Assembly (NCBI GenBank): GCA_964583845.1
Contig: CAZOXG010000004.1
Location: forward strand, 1 to 36,566
Reading direction: 5' to 3'
From: JBAWVR01 sp964583845
Lineage (GTDB): Bacteria > Patescibacteriota > Minisyncoccia > Phycocordibacterales > GWA1-40-21
DNA length: 36,566 nt
Part shown: one piece after another, positions 12,926-20,114 of the stretch
How the letters are laid out: every line of letters begins with the position of its first letter
Numbering within the stretch: the first letter of the stretch is position 1
Made by a program: the position numbers and the translations under genes
Notes under the pieces: model-generated
What the model saw: the letters and a program-made list of their open reading frames with translations, nothing else
Database searches by the model: none
What the model was told of the DNA's origin: nothing

Positions 12926-14071
12926 ATGAACAAGAACAACGGTGGAATAATCCAAACTATCGGTGAAGGTATTACCGTCATCGCCATCACAGGTGGACCT
13001 TGCAGTGGAAAAACGACCGGTCTGGCCAGACTCAGTCAAATGTTAACCGACCGTGGTTACAAAGTACTTATTTCTCCCGAATCGGCCACAAAACTAATTC
13101 AAGCCGGCATGAAGCCGAATGAATTACCCCAAATTGTTTTTCAAGAAGAAATCCTTTTGGATATTGTTGCTCAAGAAGAGCGTCTAGTTTCAATCGCCAA
13201 ACACTACCGGGATCTATCTCAGAAAGTAGTCATCTTGTGCGACCGGGGAATAATGGATGGTGAAGCTTACGCTGGACCCAAAAATTTCAAAGACCTTCTT
13301 GCTCGGCACGGGCATGATTACGGTACGGTGTGCAATAATCGTTATCATGCAGTAATGCATTTACGAACGGCGGCCTTGGGTGCAGAAAAGTATTACACCT
13401 TGGCCAACAACAAAGCTCGCTATGAGACCGCAGAAAAAGCTCGGCTAGTGGACCAAGGAACTTTGAATGCCTGGACACGTCACCAACATCCGCGGGTAAT
13501 AGATAACAGCACTGACTTTGATGGTAAACTTCATCGTTTATTTACAGAAGTTTGCGCTGTTTTGGGCGATCCGATTCCTTTGGAAAAAGAAGACAAATTC
13601 TTGATTAAGCCCTTTAGAAAAAAGGACGTTCCGACTGATATTAAGTGTTTTGAAAGCACCATAACCCAAACGTATCTCTTCTCCCCTGTAGACAACGAAG
13701 AGAGACGCTTGAGAAAACGTTGCGATCGTGGAGGCGTCAGCTATTATTACACGGTCAAGCAAGACATTAGCAAAGGCGTTCGCCTTGAAAAAGAAAAAAG
13801 TATCACTGCCAATGAATATGTGGCTCTGCTAGAAATGCGCTATCCGAAAATCTCGGAGATTCAAAAGCGGAGACTCTGCTTTTTCTGGAAAGAACAATTC
13901 TTTGAGATTGATATCTTTGAAGAACCGGTTTCCAACCTTTATCTTATGGAGGCCGAGCGCACTGAGCAAGCACCTGATTTGGAAATACCACCTTTTGTTA
14001 AAGTGATTGAAAACGTCACTGGTAACAAACGATATTCCAACATATCTATTGCGGAGTGTGGTGGTTACTAA
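12926..14071 (+). CDS. P-loop NTPase/CYTH-like fusion (Ttd14-like)
   Basis: A 381-residue two-domain protein. Residues about 15-215 form a NadR/Ttd14-type P-loop NTPase (AAA_28-like) with Walker A GGPCSGKT (23-30) and a VVILCDRG strand. Residues about 225-375 look like a CYTH/triphosphate-tunnel domain: RRLRKR, YYYTVKQ, RLEKEKSIT, KRRLCFFW, FEIDIFE, LMEAERTE and a VTGNKRYSN ending supply the charged strand residues expected of a phosphate-binding tunnel. The same arrangement occurs in eukaryotic TTD14, a GTP- and phosphoinositide-binding protein; the bacterial role is unknown, and nucleotide or polyphosphate handling is only a guess. Unlike nearby core genes it has a leader of about 80 bases, a strong Shine-Dalgarno and its own terminator. 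Confidence 0.8.
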   Translation: MNKNNGGIIQTIGEGITVIAITGGPCSGKTTGLARLSQMLTDRGYKVLISPESATKLIQAGMKPNELPQIVFQEEILLDIVAQEERLVSIAKHYRDLSQKVVILCDRGIMDGEAYAGPKNFKDLLARHGHDYGTVCNNRYHAVMHLRTAALGAEKYYTLANNKARYETAEKARLVDQGTLNAWTRHQHPRVIDNSTDFDGKLHRLFTEVCAVLGDPIPLEKEDKFLIKPFRKKDVPTDIKCFESTITQTYLFSPVDNEERRLRKRCDRGGVSYYYTVKQDISKGVRLEKEKSITANEYVALLEMRYPKISEIQKRRLCFFWKEQFFEIDIFEEPVSNLYLMEAERTEQAPDLEIPPFVKVIENVTGNKRYSNISIAECGGY

Positions 14072-14093
14072 ACAACAAACACAATTCTGTGGG

Positions 14094-14116
14094 CCGAGCA
14101 TTATGCTCGGTTTTTT
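14094..14116 (+). terminator. Terminator of the Ttd14-like gene
   Basis: CCGAGC-ATTAT-GCTCGG followed by TTTTTT, 22 bases past the stop. Confidence 0.9.
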
Positions 14117-14189
14117 AATTATAAATACCTCCTTGAATAATATTTGTTTTTGGAGTAAGTTATACTTAATAAGTTAATAATATAAACAT

Positions 14190-14720
14190 ATGTCCGGACA
14201 CAATAAATGGTCAAAAATTAAGAATCAAAAAGCCGTCACTGATGGTCGCAAGAGCAAAATCTTCACCAAGATGGTTCGCCTTTTAACCGTAGAGGCCAAA
14301 AAGAGTAAAGGGGCGATGTCACCAGGTCTAAAAACTGTGATTGAAAAAGCTAAATCTTTAAATGTTCCTAATGACACCATTGATCGTGCCGTAAAAAAGG
14401 CTAGTAGTGATAATAGTGCCGCGATGGACTCCATTACTTATGAATCCTATGGACCCGGAGGTGTTGCAATCATTATCGAAGCTTTGACAGAAAACAAAAA
14501 TAAAGCAGCTGGTGAAATTAAACATATTCTGTCTGACAACGGCTGTGAGTTAGCAGCAATCGGAAGTGCCACTTGGGCCTTTACCCGTTCACCCGACGGT
14601 GTTTGGACACCAAATATGACCATGCCTTTGGCAGATGAGGACTACGTAAAATTAGAAAAATTGGTAGATGAATTGGAGGACAACGATGAAGTACAGGATG
14701 TTTATACGAATGCGGAATAA
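14190..14720 (+). CDS. yebC: YebC/PmpR-family protein, short form
   Basis: A 176-residue YebC family protein. The family comprises transcription regulators and, for some members, factors that relieve ribosome stalling. The start MSGHNKWSKIKNQKAVTDGRKSKIF, beginning of the second domain (YESYGPGGVAIIIEALTENKNK) and the C-terminal tail LVDELEDNDEVQDVYTN are all conserved. Typical members are about 240 residues. Here roughly 65 residues between AFTRSPDGVW and DEDYVKLEKLVDELE are missing, removing most of one alpha/beta lobe without a frameshift. A TAATAT hexamer ends 6 bases before ATG and no Shine-Dalgarno is seen. A GTATA-type block and a terminator follow directly. Confidence 0.93.
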   Translation: MSGHNKWSKIKNQKAVTDGRKSKIFTKMVRLLTVEAKKSKGAMSPGLKTVIEKAKSLNVPNDTIDRAVKKASSDNSAAMDSITYESYGPGGVAIIIEALTENKNKAAGEIKHILSDNGCELAAIGSATWAFTRSPDGVWTPNMTMPLADEDYVKLEKLVDELEDNDEVQDVYTNAE

Positions 14721-14721
14721 A

Positions 14722-14737
14722 TAGTATAGGTATAAGG
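14722..14737 (+). repeat. GTATA-type block between yebC stop and terminator
   Basis: AGTATAGGTATAAGG starts 2 bases after the stop codon. An inverse copy (CCTTATACTACATACTTATAC) lies just beyond the terminator at about 14783-14804, so the hairpin is flanked by inverted blocks. Confidence 0.55.
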
Positions 14738-14738
14738 G

Positions 14739-14775
14739 AAAACTGGTAGTCCGCCCATGGCGACTACCAGTTTTT
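14739..14775 (+). terminator. yebC terminator
   Basis: Perfect 13-bp arms AAAACTGGTAGTC/GACTACCAGTTTT around a 10-base loop, followed by further T. Confidence 0.9.
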
Positions 14776-14858
14776 TATGTTCCTTATACTACATACTTAT
14801 ACTCACACCGCCACTCTATACCTATACTTATACCTAATACATATACTATAATAATCTC

Positions 14859-15335
14859 ATGATTATTATGGGTATCGATCCTGGATATGAAAGAATGGGA
14901 ATCGCAGTAATTGAAAAATCCCCCATCAATGGTAAGGAATCTTTATTGTTTTCAACTTGTTTCAAAACCTTAGCTAAAGAAGAACATTCAGAAAGACTTC
15001 GACAACTCGGAGAGGAAATTTTAAGTGTTATTAAAAAATACAAACCAGATATCCTCTCAATCGAAACTTTATTCTTTGAAACCAACGCCAAGACCGCCAT
15101 GAAAGTTTCAGAAGCTCGTGGCACCATCATATACATCGCTAAGTCCCAAGGACTTAAAATTAGAGAATTCACTCCAATGCAAATAAAAGTGGCGGTTACC
15201 GGTCATGGAAGGAGTGATAAAAAACAAATTATTGCCATGGTGGAGCGTTTAATAAAAATTAAGGAACCGATAAAATACGATGATGAATATGACGCAATTG
15301 CCATTGCTTTGACAGCTGGCGCCATAAAAGGTTAA
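14859..15335 (+). CDS. ruvC: Crossover junction endodeoxyribonuclease RuvC
   Basis: A 158-residue Holliday-junction resolvase of the RNase H fold. The acidic active site is visible as GIDPG near the N-terminus, IETLFF in the middle, and DDEYDAIAIAL near the C-terminus; KVSEARG and QIKVAVTGHGRSDKKQ match conserved junction-binding segments. It resolves the junctions moved by RuvAB. TATAAT (14847-14852) ends 6 bases before ATG, again suggesting a leaderless message. The ruvC-ruvA-ruvB order common elsewhere is not kept: ruvB lies upstream and separate. Confidence 0.95.
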   Translation: MIIMGIDPGYERMGIAVIEKSPINGKESLLFSTCFKTLAKEEHSERLRQLGEEILSVIKKYKPDILSIETLFFETNAKTAMKVSEARGTIIYIAKSQGLKIREFTPMQIKVAVTGHGRSDKKQIIAMVERLIKIKEPIKYDDEYDAIAIALTAGAIKG

Positions 15336-15382
15336 TTGTCCACATTTTTTCAAGACCCACCCCTTGCAAAATTTGTTAAGTC

Positions 15383-15411
15383 TTGCTAAAAATATATTCG
15401 TTTTATAGAAT
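15383..15411 (+). promoter_or_regulatory. Promoter of the 58-residue acidic protein gene
   Basis: TTGCTA (15383-15388), 17-base spacer, TAGAAT (15406-15411). The leader (about 15418-15469) begins with AGGAGG (15422-15427), followed at once by a perfect hairpin ACCGAA-GATA-TTCGGT (15428-15443). Confidence 0.6.
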
Positions 15412-15469
15412 ACATTATTATAGGAGGACCGAAGATATTCGGTTATAAAAAAATATAAATATTACAACT

Positions 15470-15646
15470 ATGCCAAAAGCAAAAAAGAAAGAGGTAGAAA
15501 AAGAAGAAAAGGAGGGTGAGGAGTTAGAAGAGGGTGAAGAAAAAACTCCGAAGGAAGGTGATGAGGATTTTAATCCTGACGCTTTAGACGGCGCCTTTGA
15601 AGATGAAGATTTCTTCAGTGAAGACTTTGGTGGGGATGAATACTAA
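15470..15646 (+). CDS. Small acidic protein (58 aa), unknown function
   Basis: A short reading frame starting MPKAKKKEVEKEEKEGEELE. The N-terminal part is Lys/Glu-rich and the C-terminal half strongly acidic with Phe (DGAFEDEDFF, then SEDFGGDEY at the end), so it is probably disordered, with a short acidic-aromatic tail that could bind a partner, in the manner of RNA-polymerase- or histone-like-protein-interacting tails. Coding is supported by a good promoter, biased composition, and a GTATA block plus terminator right after the stop. The ATG has no close Shine-Dalgarno; the only AGGAGG is 42 bases upstream, before a hairpin. Function unknown. Confidence 0.6.
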   Translation: MPKAKKKEVEKEEKEGEELEEGEEKTPKEGDEDFNPDALDGAFEDEDFFSEDFGGDEY

Positions 15647-15651
15647 TCGGG

Positions 15652-15681
15652 TAGTATAGGTATAAGTATTTAGTATAAGGA
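15652..15681 (+). repeat. GTATA-type block after the 58-residue gene
   Basis: AGTATAGGTATAAGTATTTAGTATAAGG (split as AGTATAGGTATAAG and TAGTATAAGG) lies between the stop codon and the terminator, in the gene sense, like the blocks after polA, tsaE and yebC. Confidence 0.55.
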
Positions 15682-15687
15682 ATTCAC

Positions 15688-15726
15688 AAAAACTGCAGGC
15701 CGCATACGTGACCTGCGGTTTTGTTT
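15688..15726 (+). terminator. Terminator of the 58-residue gene
   Basis: AAAACTGCAGG and CCTGCGGTTTT arms (one mismatch) followed by GTTTTTG. Confidence 0.8.
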
Positions 15727-15772
15727 TTGTTATTTAATTAGGATTACTGCGCGTGTTTATCACTCCCTGAAT

Positions 15773-15856
15773 TGTCATCCCTGCGTAGGGAGGAATCTAT
15801 CTTTTTGTATTGAGACTTTATAAGATCCCTGGATCCCCGCCTTCGCGAGGATGACA
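15773..15856. repeat. Palindromic intergenic repeat, family B
   Basis: Termini TGTCATCC (15773-15780) and GGATGACA (15849-15856) are exact inverses. The inner parts continue the inverted pairing (CTGCG.../...CGCGA; GATTCCTCC-like versus GGGGATCC). The 84-bp element is non-coding, of the TGTCATCC...GCGAGGATGACA type seen as dispersed palindromes in many bacterial genomes. It lies between the 58-residue gene and the PBP gene. Confidence 0.65.
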
Positions 15857-15932
15857 GACGAGGACAATTAAGTCATTTCGTAATTCAATAAAACTTCGTA
15901 ATTAATCCTTTTAATGCTAAAATGATTGAGCA

Positions 15933-18464
15933 ATGACAACGCTTAAAAAAAGGATTTTGGGGCTATTTTTCCGCCACCGACATCAAAAGCTCATTAGAAA
16001 ATTTATTATTATTTGTTTAGCTATTATTTTTATACTGGGTGGTTCAACCTTTCTCTGGATTGCCTCTTTTAAGATTCCTGATCTTAACTCTTTTAATGAC
16101 CGCCAAGTAAGCCAATCAACAAAAATTTACGATCGAACTGGCCAAATTTTACTCTATGATGTCTTTGAAGGTATTAAAAGAAACTCCGTTCCCTTGAATA
16201 AAATTTCTGTAGAGTTACGAAATGCTACTGTTGCTATTGAGGACTCCGAATTTTACCAACATAATGGTATTCGTCTATCTTCGATTTTTCGCGCTATTCT
16301 TGCAAATATCGGTGCCGGTAGTTACAGCCAAGGAGGTTCAACCATTACTCAACAGGTGGTCAAAAATTCTCTTTTAACCACAGAAAAAAGTATCACTAGA
16401 AAAATTAAAGAGTTAGTTCTTTCGTTAAAATTAGAAAGAATGATGACCAAGGACCAAATTTTAGAAGTCTATTTAAATGAAAATCCTTATGGTGGAAGTA
16501 TCTACGGTGTTGAGGAAGCTAGTAAAACCTTTTTTGGTAAGTCAGCTAGTGATTTAGACTTGGCTGAATCAGCCTATATTGCTGCCCTACCCCAAGCCCC
16601 AACCCTTTATTCTCCTTATGGAAATAATAAAAATAAACTTGAAGATAGAAAAAATTTAGTTTTATTGAAAATGTTAGATAATAAATTTATCTCACAAGAA
16701 AATTATGATAGAGCAAAAGCTGAAAAAGTTACTTTTAAACCTCAAGAAAAGACTGGTATTAAAGCTCCCCACTTTATTACTTTTATCAAACAATATCTAG
16801 AAGAAAAATATGGCACTCAAGCCATCCAAGAGCGAGGACTTAAAGTAATCACTACCATCAATTACGATCTCCAACAAAAAACTGAAGAATTGGTTAAAAA
16901 ATATGCTTTAGGTAACAAAACTGAATTTAACGCTGAAAATGCCGCTATGGTAGCTATTGATCCTCGAACTGGACAAATTCTTTCCATGGTTGGTTCTCGT
17001 GATTATTTTGACAAAGATATTGACGGTAATTTTAATGTCGCTTTAGCCCATCGTCAGCCAGGTTCGACTTTCAAACCTTTCGTTTATGCCACTGCCTTCA
17101 ATAAAGGTTACACCCCTGATACAGTTTTGTTTGATGTTCCTACTGAGTTTCAAAGCACCTGTAATGCTGTTGGTACACCAATTGATCCAAGTACCAATCC
17201 AGAAGATTGTTATATGCCTCAAAATTATGACGGTAACTTTGTCGGCCCAATATCTTTGAGAAATGCACTAGCTCAATCAAGAAATGTTCCCGCTATTAAA
17301 ACTTTATATTTAGCAGGAATTGCTGACTCTATTCGTACCGCTCGTAATATGGGTATTGAAAGTTTGAGTACTCCGGAGCAATATGGTTTAACTCTAGTTC
17401 TAGGAGGTGGTGAAGTTTCGTTACTTGATATAACTAGTGCTTATAGTGTCTTCGCTAATTATGGTATTCGTAATAAATATACTGGAATTATTCATATCGA
17501 GGATAAGGATGGAAATGTTTTAGAAGATTTTACTCCAAAACCAGAAGAGGTTTTGAATAAAAACACTGCTCTTCAAATAACCAGTATCTTATCCGACAAC
17601 CAGGCTCGTTCTCCAGTCTACGGTCTTCGTTCAGCTCTTTACTTTCCTGGTCGTGATGTAGCTGCTAAAACTGGTACAACTAATGACTACAAGGATGGTT
17701 GGATAATGGGTTACACTCCAAGTATTACTATTGGAACTTGGGTTGGTAACAACAACAATACTCCAATGGATAAGAAGGTGGCTGGCACAATAACTGGACC
17801 GATGTTTATGGCCTTAATGAAAGAAGCTCTTAAAATTGTTCCGGATGAAAAGTTTGAAAAACCACAAGAAATCGACAAACAATTAAAACCTGTTTTGAGA
17901 GGTTTCTGGCAAGGTAATGATACTTTCTTTATTGATAAAATTTCTGGTTTACTCGCCACCGAATTAACACCTTCTGAAACCCGTGAAGAAAAATCTATTA
18001 CCAATATTCACTCTATCCTCTACTGGGTGGACAAGAAAACCCCCCTTGGACCAAAACCAGAAAATCCAGCTTCAGATTATCAATTCAGTAATTGGGAATA
18101 CAGTATCCAAAATTGGTTATTAAATCACCCTCAATCACCAAACATTCCTCCAGTAGCAATCGATAATATTCACACTGAACAAAATAAACCTAAAATAGAA
18201 ATTACTAACCCAGTTACTAATACTGTATATAATAAAACGGAAAAAATATTTGTTAGATTAAGTATTTCTGCTGTCTATCCAATAGATAAAATCGAATACT
18301 ATCTCAATGGTAACTATAAAGGAGTAACAACTGAATCACCCTATCTCTTCTCTTTCACCCCGAGTGAAGATCCTGATATACAAGATAATAATGAACTTAA
18401 ATTAGTGGTCTATGACAAAATTTCCAACCGTGGTGAATCAATAATTAATTTGCAAGTAAAATAA
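15933..18464 (+). CDS. mrcA: Class A penicillin-binding protein (glycosyltransferase/transpeptidase)
   Basis: An 843-residue bifunctional peptidoglycan synthase. It has a cytoplasmic basic N-terminus, one membrane anchor (about 24-46), a GT51 domain with EDSEFYQHNGI, QGGSTITQQVVKN and LNENPYGGSIYGVEEAS, and a transpeptidase domain with SxxK (PGSTFKPF), SxN (QSRNVPA) and KTG (AAKTGTTNDY). After about residue 740 an Ig-like beta domain (EITNPVTNTVYNKTEKIFV...) closes the protein. An intact polymerase and crosslinking enzyme implies a peptidoglycan wall. A TAAAAT hexamer lies 9 bases before ATG with a weak -35 (TTCGTA, 17-base spacer), and no Shine-Dalgarno is seen. It is a single-gene unit ended by the hairpin at 18471. 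Confidence 0.95.
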   Translation: MTTLKKRILGLFFRHRHQKLIRKFIIICLAIIFILGGSTFLWIASFKIPDLNSFNDRQVSQSTKIYDRTGQILLYDVFEGIKRNSVPLNKISVELRNATVAIEDSEFYQHNGIRLSSIFRAILANIGAGSYSQGGSTITQQVVKNSLLTTEKSITRKIKELVLSLKLERMMTKDQILEVYLNENPYGGSIYGVEEASKTFFGKSASDLDLAESAYIAALPQAPTLYSPYGNNKNKLEDRKNLVLLKMLDNKFISQENYDRAKAEKVTFKPQEKTGIKAPHFITFIKQYLEEKYGTQAIQERGLKVITTINYDLQQKTEELVKKYALGNKTEFNAENAAMVAIDPRTGQILSMVGSRDYFDKDIDGNFNVALAHRQPGSTFKPFVYATAFNKGYTPDTVLFDVPTEFQSTCNAVGTPIDPSTNPEDCYMPQNYDGNFVGPISLRNALAQSRNVPAIKTLYLAGIADSIRTARNMGIESLSTPEQYGLTLVLGGGEVSLLDITSAYSVFANYGIRNKYTGIIHIEDKDGNVLEDFTPKPEEVLNKNTALQITSILSDNQARSPVYGLRSALYFPGRDVAAKTGTTNDYKDGWIMGYTPSITIGTWVGNNNNTPMDKKVAGTITGPMFMALMKEALKIVPDEKFEKPQEIDKQLKPVLRGFWQGNDTFFIDKISGLLATELTPSETREEKSITNIHSILYWVDKKTPLGPKPENPASDYQFSNWEYSIQNWLLNHPQSPNIPPVAIDNIHTEQNKPKIEITNPVTNTVYNKTEKIFVRLSISAVYPIDKIEYYLNGNYKGVTTESPYLFSFTPSEDPDIQDNNELKLVVYDKISNRGESIINLQVK

Positions 18465-18470
18465 TTAACA

Positions 18471-18498
18471 AAAAACAGCTCATCTGAGCTGTTTTTTT
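18471..18498. terminator. Bidirectional terminator between PBP gene and dciA-like gene
   Basis: AAAAACAGCTC-ATCT-GAGCTGTTTTT with T/A tracts on both sides; it serves the convergent PBP (plus) and dnaN operon (minus). Confidence 0.9.
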
Positions 18499-18510
18499 TA
18501 ACTATTACAG

Positions 18511-18771
18511 TTACCTAATATCAAATACTTTCTTCTCTCCTAAGCGTTTATTAATTTCCTCTATTATTCTCTTTTTCTTAATAAAAATCTCAGTTTTAAT
18601 AACTGGATTAGTTTTAATATTTAAAATACCATTTTTTAAAATTAAATCTTTATCAGAAAGCTCTATTTTTACCAAATCTTTTAATGATCCAACAACAGCT
18701 TCACGAAGAGAGATATTTTGGTTATATACCTTAGAGATTTTTTCTAAATATTGTGAAATATTTCCAAACAT
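18511..18771 (-). CDS. dciA: DciA/DUF721-like protein
   Basis: An 86-residue protein whose C-terminal half fits the DUF721/DciA pattern: a central strand pair (LKNGILNIKTNPVIKTEIF), a helix (KKKRIIEEINKRLG) and a final strand ending in VFDIR. DciA recruits or loads the replicative helicase DnaB in bacteria lacking DnaC-type loaders. The start codon overlaps the dnaN stop (TAATG), so translation is coupled. DUF721 genes often follow recF in dnaA-dnaN-recF clusters; here recF is missing and the gene abuts dnaN directly. The assignment rests on pattern and position and should be checked by profile search. Confidence 0.65.
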   Translation of the reverse strand: MFGNISQYLEKISKVYNQNISLREAVVGSLKDLVKIELSDKDLILKNGILNIKTNPVIKTEIFIKKKRIIEEINKRLGEKKVFDIR

Positions 18772-19871
18772 TATTTATTCATTGGCATTACAATATAAAC
18801 AAAACTTTTATCCGATACACCGGAAATTAATAACGGTCTATTCATTCCATTAAATTGCAAAACAATACTGTCTGATTCCACAGAAGAAAAACAGTCAACA
18901 ATATATTTGTAATTAAAATTAACATCAATATCCTCCCCTATTAGACTAGCCTGAATACTATTTACGTTTTCGCCAACATTAGAATTTTTGGTTTTTAATT
19001 CAAAAATAGATTCCTTTGGTTGGATTTTAATATTTACTTGATTAAAAGAATCGGAAAAAATATTTGATATTTTAAGAAAAGAAACTAAATCTTGTTTTAA
19101 AACCACAACTTCAGTTTTGTGTTCTTTTGGAATTATTTGACGATAATCTGGAAAAACTCCATCAATTACTCTAGAAACTATATAAATTGAATCAAAAGAC
19201 AAAGAAATTTGATTTTTATTATAATTAACTTCTAAATCATCTTTAGAATCTTCAACTATTCTTAAAATATCAGAGACATTCTTTGAGGGAATTAATAAAC
19301 TAATGTTTTCCAACTCTTTTTTAAGATGAATTTTCTTTTCCGCTAACCTAAAAGAGTCGGTAGCGACAAAAACTAAATCTTTATCGTTTGAATATAAATA
19401 AACACTAGATAATTCTGGCTTGATTCCACTAACAGCAGCACTGTAAGAAACCCCCCTTAATCCGCGTAAAAACTCGTTTGTAGCGATTTTAAAGCTATCA
19501 CCCTCATCTATCTGCGGAATCGTTGGAAAATCCTCAGCAGGGAGCGTTTTGAGCGTTGCACGACTACTTTCTGATGACACCTTTAAATTACCACCGTCAG
19601 TTGCCATTTTTACAACTTTTTCATTTTGTAAGTTAGAAATAAAGTTATTTAAGACTGAACCAGAAACAGCAACAATACCCTCTTCTTCCACTTTAGCTGG
19701 TATAGAAATTTCAATACCAAGATCTAAGTTCGTAGCTCTCAAACTTAAATTACCATTTTTTGCTTCTAACAAAATACAAGCCAAGACCGGTAAAGAAATA
19801 TTCTTCCCTGTTACTTTCTCTACCTTAGAAACTGCACTTATTAACTTTTCTCTCAAGCATTCTATTTTCAT
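18771..19871 (-). CDS. dnaN: DNA polymerase III beta subunit (sliding clamp)
   Basis: A 366-residue beta clamp, the ring that tethers the replicative polymerase. It has three repeated clamp domains with recognisable segments: LPVLACILLEA and LRATNLDLGIEI in domain 1, FLRGLRGVSYSAA and VFVATDSFRLAEKK in domain 2, IDGVFPDYRQIIPKE at the domain 2/3 boundary, and the C-terminal hydrophobic pocket region with PLLISGVSDKSFVYIVMPM. Length is normal. It follows dnaA on the same strand, separated by a 243-base AT-rich spacer with DnaA-box-like sites, and is coupled to the DUF721 gene by overlapping stop/start. Confidence 0.97.
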   Translation of the reverse strand: MKIECLREKLISAVSKVEKVTGKNISLPVLACILLEAKNGNLSLRATNLDLGIEISIPAKVEEEGIVAVSGSVLNNFISNLQNEKVVKMATDGGNLKVSSESSRATLKTLPAEDFPTIPQIDEGDSFKIATNEFLRGLRGVSYSAAVSGIKPELSSVYLYSNDKDLVFVATDSFRLAEKKIHLKKELENISLLIPSKNVSDILRIVEDSKDDLEVNYNKNQISLSFDSIYIVSRVIDGVFPDYRQIIPKEHKTEVVVLKQDLVSFLKISNIFSDSFNQVNIKIQPKESIFELKTKNSNVGENVNSIQASLIGEDIDVNFNYKYIVDCFSSVESDSIVLQFNGMNRPLLISGVSDKSFVYIVMPMNK

Positions 19872-20114
19872 ATTAGTATTTATTAGTTATTTATATATTA
19901 AATCTTATTATTATTAATAGTAGTGTTAATATGTTGATATCTTTTTTAAAGCTTATTTTAATTGGTATTTTTAAATTTTGTTATTAACAACCTGTTGATT
20001 GAAGTAGTGTAGAAAGTGTTTAACTTCGGTGTTTTTGAAAGTCTGTTGATAAGTCTCTTTTTCTACACATCTTCTTCACAGTTTTTTCCCAGTCTTATTA
20101 ACTGGTTATCCACA
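19872..20114. other. AT-rich dnaA-dnaN spacer with DnaA boxes (origin part 2)
   Basis: The 243-base spacer contains a perfect DnaA box TTATCCACA (20106-20114) abutting the dnaA stop, TGTTGATAA (20044-20052), the near-matches TGTTGATAT (19932-19940) and TGTTGATTG (19993-20001), and long AT-only stretches (19880-19930) suited to unwinding. The dnaN promoter must also lie here but no strong hexamers stand out. Confidence 0.6.
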
